A stretch of DNA of 64,000 nucleotides from the NCBI RefSeq assembly GCF_901933205.1, contig NC_044600.1, positions 9,152,501-9,216,500 on the forward strand, read 5' to 3'. Made by a program: the position numbers and the translations under genes. Shown here piece by piece: positions 1-10,300 of the stretch (the stretch's first letter is position 1; every line of letters begins with the position of its first letter). Below the pieces are notes generated by a model. The model was given only the letters and a program-made list of their open reading frames with translations. It was not told where the DNA came from and did no database searches. The stretch comes from Camarhynchus parvulus (lineage: Eukaryota; Chordata; Aves; Passeriformes; Thraupidae).

Positions 1-1919
1 CTGTAACACACTGAAATAATTACTAATTGATGGGCTCTGAACTTTAGAGTAATGTGGCTACAAATTATATATAAAAGGATGGTTTACTGTACCCATGATA
101 AAGTTATTCCTTTGAGTTTTTACTTCAAAAATGTTTAATAGGTTGTTTTTAATACATTTACACAAAGATTTAACCCACATAAATAATAAAAAATGCTTTT
201 TTAATTGTGAAAAATATGAAACTCGTGGTGCAATATCACCAAAATGATGAGACTGTAGTCCAAATTGAGCCCATGGCAGCATTCCCATTGAATTCAAATG
301 GGCTGAAGTTTCAACTGCAGTAAGTAATTTACCAGCTATATATAGTTTTTCAAATTCATGCCACTGCATGTTGAGGGTTAGGGATCAGTCCAAAGAAGTG
401 CTGGGTTAGTCTGGGCTTCAAATTGGCCTCTATCTGTTCTAAAGCTGTGTGAGCATTTAATGAAATCTGTAAAATTTGAGGCTGATTTATTTCATCTCAG
501 TAAAATAGGGTAGAAGTAAAACAAGGAATTTATAAATTTTGAGAGTGCCAGGTTATTTGAGATTTTGGTTGGAAACCATGAGATATATAATGACTTTGAT
601 CAAAATGGGAGGATCTTGATGGCTTCAGCTGAATTTCTTGTTCCAATCTAAGACTGATTAAAGCTAGAAAGGATAGCTGTTAGCTGATACTGAATGAAAT
701 TTTGCCTGGATTCTTTCAAGCTGAGACATCTCCATCCAGTAAATCCCGTGCTATTGCTACTGTGGGTCTCTGTCAATAACTGTACCTAAATTGTTGTTTT
801 GCTTTCTTTATAACAAAGAGTGTTGAGAAGGTCAGAAATGGCATTGTCTTGGAAATGCATGAAATCTTGATGCTATGATACAGGCATATGTGAAAGAAAG
901 AAATGGGTGAGTAAATAAGAAACCAGTGTCTTCTGTTCCTTCTAAGAAAAGCAGGATGTACATATTAATCTTTAATTCAGTTGAAGGATTGCTAATGAAG
1001 TAAATGTAAGGTCACATTATCACTGTATGAGGTCACATTATTACTGTAAACTTTATTGTAGAACTGAATGGTTTAAATTTTCTCCGAGTCTTTGTGACTA
1101 AAAGTTTCTTCTGAATTTCCTTGGAGAGACACTTGAGAAACAGAATATGTGTAGCTGGGAAGTTGTCTGTCACCACATTTGTTGACTCAGGAAGACTGGC
1201 CAACAATACTGCTTGTGTTTTTTCAAACCTTAAGCAAGGTAGCAATGTTACCTACTTTAAACATGCTTTTCAGATGGTAGAAAAGCCAAGATTTGAAACT
1301 GGTCTTCAATTTCTTTTCAAAATCTGTCCATAGCTATGCATACATGAGCACTTCTACCTTAAATGTTTTTGTGCAATTTTATCTTTAAGACTGTGCATTC
1401 TGTTGGAAACAATAATTTTCAAGCTTTAATTCTTTTATGACAATTTTTTGACAAATGAGTGTCTGAGCTCAAGGGGAGCTTCCATAAGTTCTCCTATGCA
1501 TGTCCCAAAGTGTGGGATTTCTGGAAGCCCCAGAACAAGGTGGAGAGCCCTCCAGGACCTTGGTTCAAGTCTTGAGTGTGGGAATTTTTATGCTCAGGCT
1601 TCTGCAGCAGAACAGATCCCATCCATCCAGGGTAGCCAGGGCTGGGGCTGCTGTGCAGGCCATGAACAAAGGGCTGCAGTGATCCTTGCTCTCAGGGACT
1701 GAGATCCCCTGGATAACAGGGCTGCCCTCAGTGTGTTTGAGCCTTGGAAGTTCAGCAGTTTAGCTGTAATTCCAGTAACAGCTGTCAGAGTCCCCAGAAG
1801 CATATTGTGTTTCAGAATCAACATATGCTGACATTTCAAAAATTAGTTTCTCCTCAACCCTAAGATTTCCACTTTATAGGGATCCTGAAATGTCAGAATT
1901 TCCTCTGTTGTTTTCTCTG
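1..1919. other. Intergenic or intronic AT-rich sequence
   Basis: No gene, RNA or repeat family could be recognised. Open frames are short (longest about 103 codons), lie on both strands and lack domain-like composition. The stretch 1450-1740 is somewhat richer in GC than its surroundings but shows no coding or repeat signature I can name. Confidence 0.5.
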
Positions 1920-1924
1920 AGTGC

Positions 1925-2700
1925 TGTAGAGTTTGGATCACTCTGCTGCAGTTTTCTGTACCTTCTCTAGTCTTTGGTGCTTTCCAAGATGGGGAAATTG
2001 GATTTCATGCAGCAGCCGTCTCACTTTGGATCTATAAAATGGCATAATCATGTTTTCTCTCTCATTTTCTCTTCCTTTCTAAAAATTCCTAATGTTTTAT
2101 TTGCCTTTTTAAGTGCTCCTGAGTATCAAGATGATGTTTTCATGGTACTATCTGTTACAGCTCTGAGATAGCTTTCCTGAAAGATAATAGCTCCCTTTAG
2201 GCTCAGTCACTGAATATCTACAGTTAAAGTTCCTTTTCCACGTGTGTTACTTTACATTTATTTATACTCAATTTTTTCTGTACGTTTATTGCCCAATCTT
2301 TCTGAATCATGAAATTCCTATGCAAGTCTTTGCAGTTTGCTTGCCTTTTTACTGCCCTGAATAATTTGTCACCGGTAGCAAATGTTGCTACCCTGCCACC
2401 CCTTTTCCAGATCATTTGCAAAAATACTAAATAGCATAAGCCTCAGGCCAGATGCTTCATTTGAAGTCCTACTATTTATTCCTATTTTACTTTCCTATCA
2501 TTTTAATCTGTTATTAATCCACAGGAAGACATTCCCATGGCATTTTATGAACTTTTGGTTAAGAAATCTTCCTTTAAGCCTTTAGAAAATTCAAGCACAG
2601 CCTATAAACTGCCTTATCCTTGCCCTACAGATAATTCTAACAAGTTGCAGTGCTGTGACTTGCAGTATGAGAACTGTGTTCACTGGTTTTTATGACGACA
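1925..2700 (-). mobile_element. Ancient CR1/L3-like LINE fragment
   Basis: Read on the plus strand, this stretch follows the order of phrases seen in the reverse complement of old CR1 elements. It has a 'tgtttgcctttttaa'-like segment near 2095-2115, a 'gtcacc...agcaaatgttgct' segment near 2368-2388, 'ccagatcatttgcaaaa' near 2408, 'tattaatccacagg' near 2512 and 'gaaaattcaagcacagcctat' near 2585. These correspond to the reverse-transcriptase part of CR1 read backwards, so the element lies on the minus strand. It is heavily diverged, no open frame survives, and both boundaries are approximate. The family name is from recall and needs a repeat-library search. Confidence 0.65.
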
Positions 2701-3229
2701 GTTTGTTCCTGTACCTATGCTTTCCTTTCCTCTCTATTTTTGATTTAGTTGTGTGCAGATACAGTTGCCTTTGAAAGCAAAAATCCTGAATTAGGTCACA
2801 GATACCTTTTATTCAAAGTCAAAAGATAGGATTTTTCTTTTGGTACCTAAAAAATTTTTCCAAAAAACAAATGTTTATGTTTTGCAAAGACTTTGTCTCA
2901 GTATCACCTACACTGACACCTACCCAGGATATGCAAGTGCTGTTGAAGTTTTCCATTATTGTAATGTTTTTGTCCTTAAAGATACTTGTAACAATCATTG
3001 TCACCTTTCTGGTAAATCAGTAACATGTACTTCATATAAAAGCCAATTTTGTTAGCAATGACTGGAGCTGCAATCTATAGTGATTCTGTTCCCCCTTGAC
3101 ATATTCCATTTATTTAACAAGTTTTATCCTGGACTTTCTTTAGTAAACAGCCTGTATATCTATTTGTTTTTATTGCTTATTTTTAGGACTTTGTTACAAC
3201 TTTTATTTGATGCTTCTACTTGAATTTTG
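2701..3229. other. Unassigned AT-rich sequence between old CR1 and NUMT
   Basis: It may continue the diverged CR1 remnant, but I cannot align it with confidence. Frames at 2840-3055 (plus) and 2819-3004 (minus) overlap each other and look like chance open stretches. Its right edge supplies the target site of the mitochondrial insertion. Confidence 0.4.
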
Positions 3230-3270
3230 TTGATATTTGTCCAATGCTTTGTTGGAGGATACAGAGCTGT
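3230..3270 (+). repeat. Left copy of 41-bp direct repeat flanking the NUMT
   Basis: This 41-base segment (begins ttgatatttg, ends acagagctgt) is repeated without mismatch at 4349-4389, on the other side of the mitochondrial segment. The base before it (g versus t) and the bases after it (agtcc versus tctaa) differ. A few bases at either end may be microhomology with the mitochondrial sequence, so the true target duplication could be a little under 41 bp. Confidence 0.9.
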
Positions 3271-3306
3271 AGTCCTTTTTACAGAGGTTCGATTCCTCTT
3301 CTTATC
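3271..3306 (+). pseudogene. Partial mitochondrial tRNA-Tyr (3' part) in NUMT
   Basis: The sequence contains the end of the anticodon arm (the GTA anticodon sits at the junction with the flanking repeat), the variable region, a T-arm and the acceptor end, finishing directly before tRNA-Cys. The 5' half is missing because the insertion breakpoint falls in the anticodon loop. A nuclear copy like this is not expected to give a functional tRNA. Confidence 0.85.
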
Positions 3307-3373
3307 GGCCCTGTGGTGAAGTTCATAGTGAGTTGCAAGCTCATTGATGCGCATTAAGTGTGTGCCGGGGTCT
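3307..3373 (+). pseudogene. Mitochondrial tRNA-Cys copy in NUMT
   Basis: The seven-base acceptor stem (ggccctg at 3307-3313 with cggggtc at 3366-3372) pairs with only G-T wobbles as exceptions. The anticodon GCA lies in the segment gagttgcaagctc. It follows tRNA-Tyr directly and abuts tRNA-Asn with no gap, as in bird mitochondria. It is complete but lies in nuclear DNA, so it is treated as a non-functional copy. Confidence 0.9.
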
Positions 3374-3446
3374 TAGGCAGAAGCCTGTTGGTTAGGGCAT
3401 ATAGCTGTTAACTATAGAGTTGTGGGATCGAAGCCCATCTGTCTAG
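3374..3446 (+). pseudogene. Mitochondrial tRNA-Asn copy in NUMT
   Basis: Acceptor stem taggcag (3374-3380) pairs with ctgtcta (3439-3445). Anticodon GTT lies in ctgttaact near 3406-3412. The T-arm region reads gtgggatcgaagcccat. It is full length with no indels evident, and is a nuclear copy of the mitochondrial gene. Confidence 0.9.
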
Positions 3447-3454
3447 TGGGTCGT

Positions 3455-3523
3455 AAGGTCCTAGCTTAATTAAAGCACCTGAGTTGCATTTAGGGGATGC
3501 AGGGTAATAGCCTGCGGACTTTA
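3455..3523 (+). pseudogene. Mitochondrial tRNA-Ala copy in NUMT
   Basis: Acceptor stem aaggtcc (3455-3461) pairs with ggacttt (3516-3522), with discriminator base a at 3523. Anticodon TGC lies in gagttgcattt near 3481-3491. It is full length, lies opposite in strand to tRNA-Trp and ND2 as in vertebrate mitochondria, and is a nuclear copy. Confidence 0.9.
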
Positions 3524-3524
3524 G

Positions 3525-3594
3525 CAGAAACTAAGAGAGTTTAACTCTTGTTTAAGGCTTTGAAGGCCTTCGGTTTAGGTAATCCTAAGTTTCT
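3525..3594 (-). pseudogene. Mitochondrial tRNA-Trp copy in NUMT
   Basis: On the minus strand the acceptor stem AGAAACT (3594-3588) pairs with AGTTTCT (3532-3526). Anticodon TCA lies in CCTTCAAAG. The 5' base overlaps the last base of the ND2 stop codon, as is usual in bird mitochondria. It is complete and well paired but nuclear. Confidence 0.9.
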
Positions 3595-4348
3595 TAAATG
3601 AGGCTGGGGATTATGGGAGAGAGGGGGAGGAGTATGATGGACATGGTGGTTAAGATGGCAGTTGAAACATTGGTTGGCTTGTTCGTGCGTCATTGTTTCA
3701 TGTGGTTTGTAGTGTGTGGGGGGAGTGTAATTGTTGTGCAGTATGCAAGGCGTAGGTAGAAGAATAAGCTCAGTAGGGAGAGGAGGGAGATGAGTGTGGC
3801 TGCTAGGGCTATGTCTTGCTTAGTTAGTTCTTGGATAATAAGTCATTTAGGCAGAAATCCTGTTAGAGGAGGGAGTCCTGCAAGGGAGAGGAGGGTTAGG
3901 AGTAACATTGTGTTTAAAGGGGGGGTTTTGGTTCATGAGGTTATTAGAGTGGATAGTTTTAGCACTTTGATTGTGTTTAAGGTGAGGAAAACAGCTGTGG
4001 TTATTACAGCATACAGGTAGAAGTTGAGAAGGGTGAGTTTAGGGTTGTAGGCGATGATGATTGTTATTCAGCCTAGGTGGGAGATGGAGGAGAAGGCTAG
4101 GATTTTTCGGATTTGTGTTTGATTAAGGCCTATTCATCCCCCTAGGGCTGCAGAGAGGATAGCTAGGGTAGTTAGGAGGGTGGGATTTAGTGAGGGTGAG
4201 GTTATGTAAAGTAGTGCAATTGGGGGGAGTTTTATGATGGTAGACAGGAGGAGGCCGGTAGTGAGGGGGGAGCCTTGAAGTACTTCTGGGAATCAGAAGT
4301 GGAATGGCACTAGTCCTAGTTTTATTGCGATTGCCGAGGTAAGGATTT
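3594..4348 (-). pseudogene. ND2: Partial NADH dehydrogenase subunit 2 (mitochondrial ND2) in NUMT
   Basis: I translated the minus strand by hand from about 4349 to the TAA at 3596-3594 using the vertebrate mitochondrial code. The roughly 251 codons stay in one frame with no stop. Recognisable ND2 segments occur in order: AMKLGLVPFHFWFPEVLQG (about 4322-4267), the hydrophobic LLLSTIMKLPP stretch, LGGWMGLNQTQIRKILAFSS, SHLGWM, and AGLPPLTGFLPKW near 3880-3844. Tryptophans are read from TGA and methionines from ATA, so under the nuclear code the frame contains several stops and cannot make this protein. In the mitochondrion ND2 is a membrane subunit of respiratory complex I of about 346 residues; the N-terminal ~95 codons are absent here. 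No promoter or start codon is expected. Confidence 0.95.
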
Positions 4349-4389
4349 TTGATATTTGTCCAATGCTTTGTTGGAGGATACAGAGCTGT
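4349..4389 (+). repeat. Right copy of 41-bp direct repeat flanking the NUMT
   Basis: It is identical over 41 bases to 3230-3270 and lies directly beyond the ND2 end of the mitochondrial segment. Perfect identity fits a recent duplication of the target site at insertion. Confidence 0.9.
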
Positions 4390-7300
4390 TCTAACTTTCC
4401 TCCAGGGAGAATTGTTATCTCACACTATATGTTCTACTCCTGCCAGCTTCCTTTGATATTTTTTTGACTCAGAAACATTCCTGTAGATCCATTTTTAGTG
4501 CCAGCACTGAAATAAATTTCCTTAAGAATTAATGCCATATTCATCTATGGACACCCTGAACAACCATCTGTCAGGAGGGATAAGAGGCATTTGAACTTCT
4601 TGGAGGCAAGGAGAAGGACTTTATGATGTCTAAGCATCCCTTCTAACCCTATCATTTCTTTTAATTTGATAAGTGGGTAAACAGATGCAACATCTCTGGC
4701 CTTCACAAAGTATCAGATCCATATCTATTTTTTTCCTGCAGATGGGGATTGGAGCTCTTCAGAGATAAAGGTAATGGCTATTCTACTGAAGTGCTGCAGA
4801 GACAGGGATTCTGTTGTATGCTAACTTTTTATTACTTTTAGGATTGAAGTAAAGAATGGTCTTTTCTTCCACTCAAAATCCTTAAAATATTGCCAGGCAT
4901 AACTCCATCAAAGTAGATAGTATTTGCTTCTAAGAAATAATTTTTTTATTGATGATGACAGTATATTCCCAGTCCTTTAAAATATCCTGTCTTTTAGTGA
5001 AATGAGTTACTATAATGTCTTGCAACTTGTCAGAATTCTTTAAACCACATTAGTATTGTCAGCTTTCTTGCAAAACACAAAAGCAAAAACTCCGACACTA
5101 AAAAAGCTGCAATCAAGAGCTGAAAAATAGATTTTTTCCTCTTACCTTTTTTTTTTTTTTTGGTAAAAATGTGCATCACTAAACAGAACACCTCTGCTTG
5201 TTGTGCTTGTTAGGTAACTATGCAGCCTGGGTTAAGTGGAGTACTTCTGAATCCTGATGTAATACCCTTCTGCCTAAGCCCATTGTCTGTGAAAACCCTT
5301 TGGCTTTCACTCTGTATTTGTTTAAAATAGCACAAGGGGCAGTCATGCTATACTTTATTCCACTTCTGTTCAAGGCAGTGCTTGCTAAGAATAGGCAGAT
5401 ATCATATTGTATAAAAAGTAGCATAATGGCACGTGAGTGAATTTGCAATGAGGGAGGCAGTGTGTGACTGCACTGCCAATGAGATGCTGCCTCACACTTT
5501 GTTTGCAGTCCTGCTCTCATGGAATCAAACTGTGGGTGACTCATCAAATCCCCTCAAACATTGTCACAGTGTATCTTCATTGCACAAAACAGTATTTAAG
5601 GCTTCCTAATCACATTGCAAATAATGCTGATAATTCTACTGAGGATGGCTGAGTGAGCCATAGACTTCAGAAAGTCTTTTAAAAATATGCATTATGTAAA
5701 GACATAGACACTAAATATATCTCTCTATATATATTTCTATCTGTATCTATGAGTTGCACAAAACCCTCACCAGAAACTGTAGAGGGATGTGGAAGAAAGC
5801 ACTGACAATGTTATTGAATGCTTAAATAGGAAAATCTACAAAGTTAATTTGACTTTAAATATATCTTATTAGAGCTCATTTAACATTTTCCTTGATAATG
5901 TCAAACTAGTTTCACTGTTATGATCTACTTTATATTGCTGGTAAAACTTGTAGGTGCAAGTCACAAAGATATAAAGATAAGGTTATATACTATGGAATTT
6001 GAAATACAGAGAAGATTTATGAGATGCAGATGTTAAAAATGGGGGAGTGGAAGGAAGAGGGAAATAATAACAGGCGCCTAATACTGACTGGGTGAAAGAA
6101 AAATGATATAAAATTTAGTCTTTCAAAAATTAATGTGCAAGAGAAAAATAAACAGGTACAGATTTAAAAAATGGACTCTAAATCTTTATTATTGTTCAGG
6201 AGGGAGATCTTAGTCATCCTGGACATCTCTAAAGAATTAATCTGTTTCTTAGCAATAAAATAGAATCCAAAGCATTATTAGTGAAGGAAATGAGCACAGA
6301 GCTAAGGACATTGTTTCACCATTCCTTATTCCCTGTTTGTCCACATGCTGAATGTGCAGTTCTGGCTCTGCCCCTTCAGGGAGGAAATGCCCAGCATTGG
6401 AAATGTATGTAAAAGGGTAACATGGATGGTCAAGTATGGTCAAGAGCACTAAAATGTTTCTCAGGGAAGGGATACTAAATGGGCTGGAATTCATCCATCT
6501 AGAAAGGGAGATGATTGAGGGAATATATGATGGGAATCTAAAAAATCACAAATAATGTGAAGCTGGCAGGTACATAACAAATATGTACTGTTTCCCATTA
6601 CAAAAAAATTTGGAAGTTTTTTAAGGTGTTAAGCAGATTTAAAGAAATTCAAAGATGGATTTTTTGTATTTACCCAGATGCATAATTCATTGTAGCTGGA
6701 AGATTTTAAAACTGTAAATAGATATAAAAAAGGAATTAGTTTGCTAGAAAACAGACACAGCAATGATAATTAAATGTGATTGCTTGGAAACAGATGCTAT
6801 TTGCCTCAGGAAAGCCTAATTTGTTGATACCTGGGAGCTATGAGTATGGACAGCAATGGAAGTAGCACTCCCTTTTGTTTTATGCTCCTTCCCTCCTGGT
6901 GGCAGCTGGAGACAGTTAAGAACAAACTAATATTTGCTCAGGCCTCACCTGGAGACACTAGCATGCAATAACTAAAGATGGTTATAAGATTTTTATGTAC
7001 CATTGAATAATTCAGAATCTCCAGTGTCTGTGGACCAAGCCCAGAGATTATATGAGCTAGATGGAAAATTTTGTGCCTGGTTATTCTGGGCCTCTTGTCA
7101 TTGAAATCCAGGAAGAAAAAAGAAACCCTGTAGCACTATATTTGAAGTGATAGAGAATCAGGCATTAGTTTATTCTGGCCAGGATGTGTCATGGAAAACA
7201 TTCCATACACACATGAGTTTTACTGGATTTTTCTCAAACTTTATACAATCTAAACCCCATAGAAATCCATTAGTTCCATGTTTATTGGTCCCAAGTTGCA

Positions 7301-10300
7301 TAGTTCTTAGTATTTCGTTTCCTATTGGAGCTGGATTTCTTGGCCTCTGTTGTTAATTAGGTCCTCACTCCTTGATTTCCTTATCAGTCTTTTCTGGACC
7401 AGGCGTCTCCAGCCATGCCAGGGGCAGTGTCTGGGGTAGATGTTCATTGGCTGTTGATGTTCTGTTGATAGTTGTTATTTTTTGGTTGTCTTTTGGGTTA
7501 CTCCCAGTCTGTTGTGTGGTTAAATGCATCTCTGTTGAGTGGTGCAACATCCCCCTAAAAAAGCCTTAAAATTCCTTCCCCAAGGCAAAGATGAACCAAA
7601 CCTGACTAGAGAAATAATAAAAAAATAGAAGTTATATTATTTCCAACACTCTGACCATCCTGGTCTCATGTGTTCATTTCCAGTACATGCACGTGGAATG
7701 ATCACACCACCTCTGGCTTTCTTGCAATTTCTCTCACTGGTGTACCTCATTCCTCTGGTGTTTTGCTTGGCTTGAAAGATACTTGGAGGAAAAAGGTGAA
7801 CAAAACTAAAAGAAGAAAATACTATTCTGGTAATATTATCTAATTTTTGGTTGAAACCTGCAGACACCACTGCAGTAACATGACATTGGTTGACGTAAAG
7901 CTCTGCTGAGGAAGCACAGTTTCCAGTGGATTTGCACCAGTGGAGCTCAGCTCCATCTCCCCAGCCTCCCTCACAATGTTGTGTGCTCTGCCACCCACCT
8001 TGCCAGCCACATACACAGCAATGCACTGAAGTTTTCTCTTCTTTTCGCTTTGATTTTTGATGAAATATGCCAAAATTTCTATGTCTGAAACCTTTAGTCT
8101 TCTGTCAAATTGGCTGAAATTGTTCAACAGGTTCAAAATGCGCTTGAGGGAAAATAGCAAACTGACAGATGGCCAGGCAATGCAGCCACATATGCCTCAT
8201 TTCTTGAAGAAACAGGTTAAAAATGCTTCTTTTATAATAGACTTGGAGAAGGATGGCAAAGAACAACAGAAAAAAAATTAGTTAGAAAGTCAAGAACTGG
8301 ATATTTGATATCCAGCTCTGCTTCTGTATGGTCCTTCACCTTCAGCAGGAAGTGCCTTGTGTTTTACACATCCTTTGGAGCTGCACATTTGCACTGAATT
8401 GGCTGATTCCATTCCCAAGCTCTGACGTGTTGAATCTTTGTCTTGTTCTGCCAAGGTTCCCAGCCATGCTGGGATTCATCTCTAGTGGCTGCAAGTAGGG
8501 AACGAGTAAAATTAGAAGTTACTCATGGTACATAGCTGTAAATAATTTATGGTATCTAGTGTTATAGAATGTATCTGTTATCTTCCATTATAAACAGTGG
8601 GTTAAAAGTCTCCTTTTAGACAGCTAAAAAGTGAGTGGGTTGCGTATTGTTTAAATCCTGGGTTGCATACTGCTTAAATTCCCTTTTTCTAAGAAGTTTT
8701 TCTTAAATTGGTGTAGTTGAAAGTGAAAGATTAATAGTTTTGGTTGCAGCTGTGTTATAATGGCTGGTGCTTCGCAAGTTTCTAGATGCCAACTCCTTCT
8801 GGATTTGACTTTTAAAAACCTGCTTAGTTGGAATCCTAGACCATAGTAAAAATAATTTCCTAACTATTCTCAAGACGTGACTTTGCTGTGCTAAATATTT
8901 GAAATTAGTTGGGAGTTTTCTGTAACTGAGAATGTGCAGGATCACTTATGGATGTTTTAGAGATCTGGATGAAGAGATTAAATAATTTCATAGAGCTATT
9001 TTTCACTTTGAAATTGGCTCTGTGCTCATTCTCTGAAGTCAGCGCGTGAACATGGTGCATCATGTATTTTTCACTCTCCACTTCCTCAAGTACCTGGTCA
9101 TATCAAGATGGACAATGTATTTTCTCTTCCTCTGCTTTTCCCTGTTGCACAGTGACTACAGATTTTGTTCTATTTTAATTGAAAGAAAGCAACAGTCTGA
9201 ATGTTTCTGTTTGTTTTGCTGCATTGATTTTATTTATGGGAGTGAATTTTTGTGAAAAGCTGTCTGCTTATATTAAAGGATTTTCACTGTCCTGTAGGCA
9301 AAGAATACATACTAAAAACGGAAATCAAGAACAATTCTTCTGTTAACAAGAAAAATTTTATCTTACGCCTATTTAGAGATGTGGAATTAACATCCCTAGA
9401 TTTTTAGTAGCAGCAGGTTAATCAAAACAATCACCCCTCCCTTTTTAATTTTGGGAAACTGTTTCATCCCATGAGATACTATGTTATGAAATGTGTTAAC
9501 TACAGCACTGGAGGATGACAACACCCTGCACGCAGCAGAAATAAGCAAGAGCTGCTTCCTTGCTCTGTCATCCACAGTATTAGTAAATAGATTAATCAAA
9601 AGGAAGACTTTGTCTGATGTTTGAATTATTCTAGACAGTAGAAGTATATAATATGGAGTTCTAGTCCTTGTTTCCTTTAGCATACAAGTGTTCCATAACT
9701 GAGCAAGGTAGTCGTTAATTACTAGTAAAGGACTAATTGCAAGAGAAGGGAATGCATGGTAGGGTATATAAATGCCCAGTGTTTGCATTTACAGAGAAAA
9801 GATATTACTGTAAAAATAAGAAAATGGGTTTTTCTGTGTTCTCTGAAGTAGACAAAATATTGTTCTTTAGCAAAGTCTGCTAATGGAGACTAGCAGGTGC
9901 TACCTTAAAAGATCTAAGGCAGGTCTAATTAAACATCTGTGCATTTAAATTCAGTCATTGTTTTTGACATTTAGTACAATCAATTTAAAAGTTGCAGGTT
10001 TTAAATTTACTGTGTTAAGTTTTGTAAAGTTGCTTTAGTATAAGATTTTGGAAGAAATGTAATAAAGAGGGATCTCTAGAGCCCTGGAAGATGTAATGAC
10101 TCTTCTTGGTGATGCTTCCTCATAACTCACTGGGTCTCAGTTAGTGCTGCTCCACTGTCAGAATGGAGCCTGCCAGCACAACAACTTCAGTGTAGTGATT
10201 TCATCAAACTGGTGTATTAGAGGCAGATCCTTCCTCCTCTGTTCTTCTTCCAAATGAGTCTGTCTGCCTGTTTATTACATTGCAGTCCTCCTGCCCGCCT

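Larger units (their letters stand above)
3271..4348 (-). other. NUMT: nuclear insertion of mitochondrial DNA (ND2 to tRNA-Tyr)
   Basis: The minus strand reads ND2 (3' two thirds), then tRNA-Trp. The plus strand carries tRNA-Ala, tRNA-Asn, tRNA-Cys and the 3' end of tRNA-Tyr. This is exactly the vertebrate mitochondrial order. tRNA-Asn (from 3374) abuts tRNA-Cys (to 3373) with no stem-loop between them, matching birds, which lack the light-strand origin found there in most vertebrates. The plus strand is G-rich and C-poor, unlike its surroundings. The segment is about 1.08 kb and lies between identical 41-bp repeats. No frameshift was found in ND2 and all four complete tRNAs keep paired acceptor stems, so the transfer is probably recent. 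Confidence 0.95.

Noticed and set aside
3790..4020. 76-codon plus-strand frame inside the NUMT
   Set aside because: It runs antisense to ND2, which is clearly the real (mitochondrial) coding strand.
9396..9788. 130-codon minus-strand frame
   Set aside because: It is within the range expected by chance for this amount of AT-rich DNA and has no domain features.
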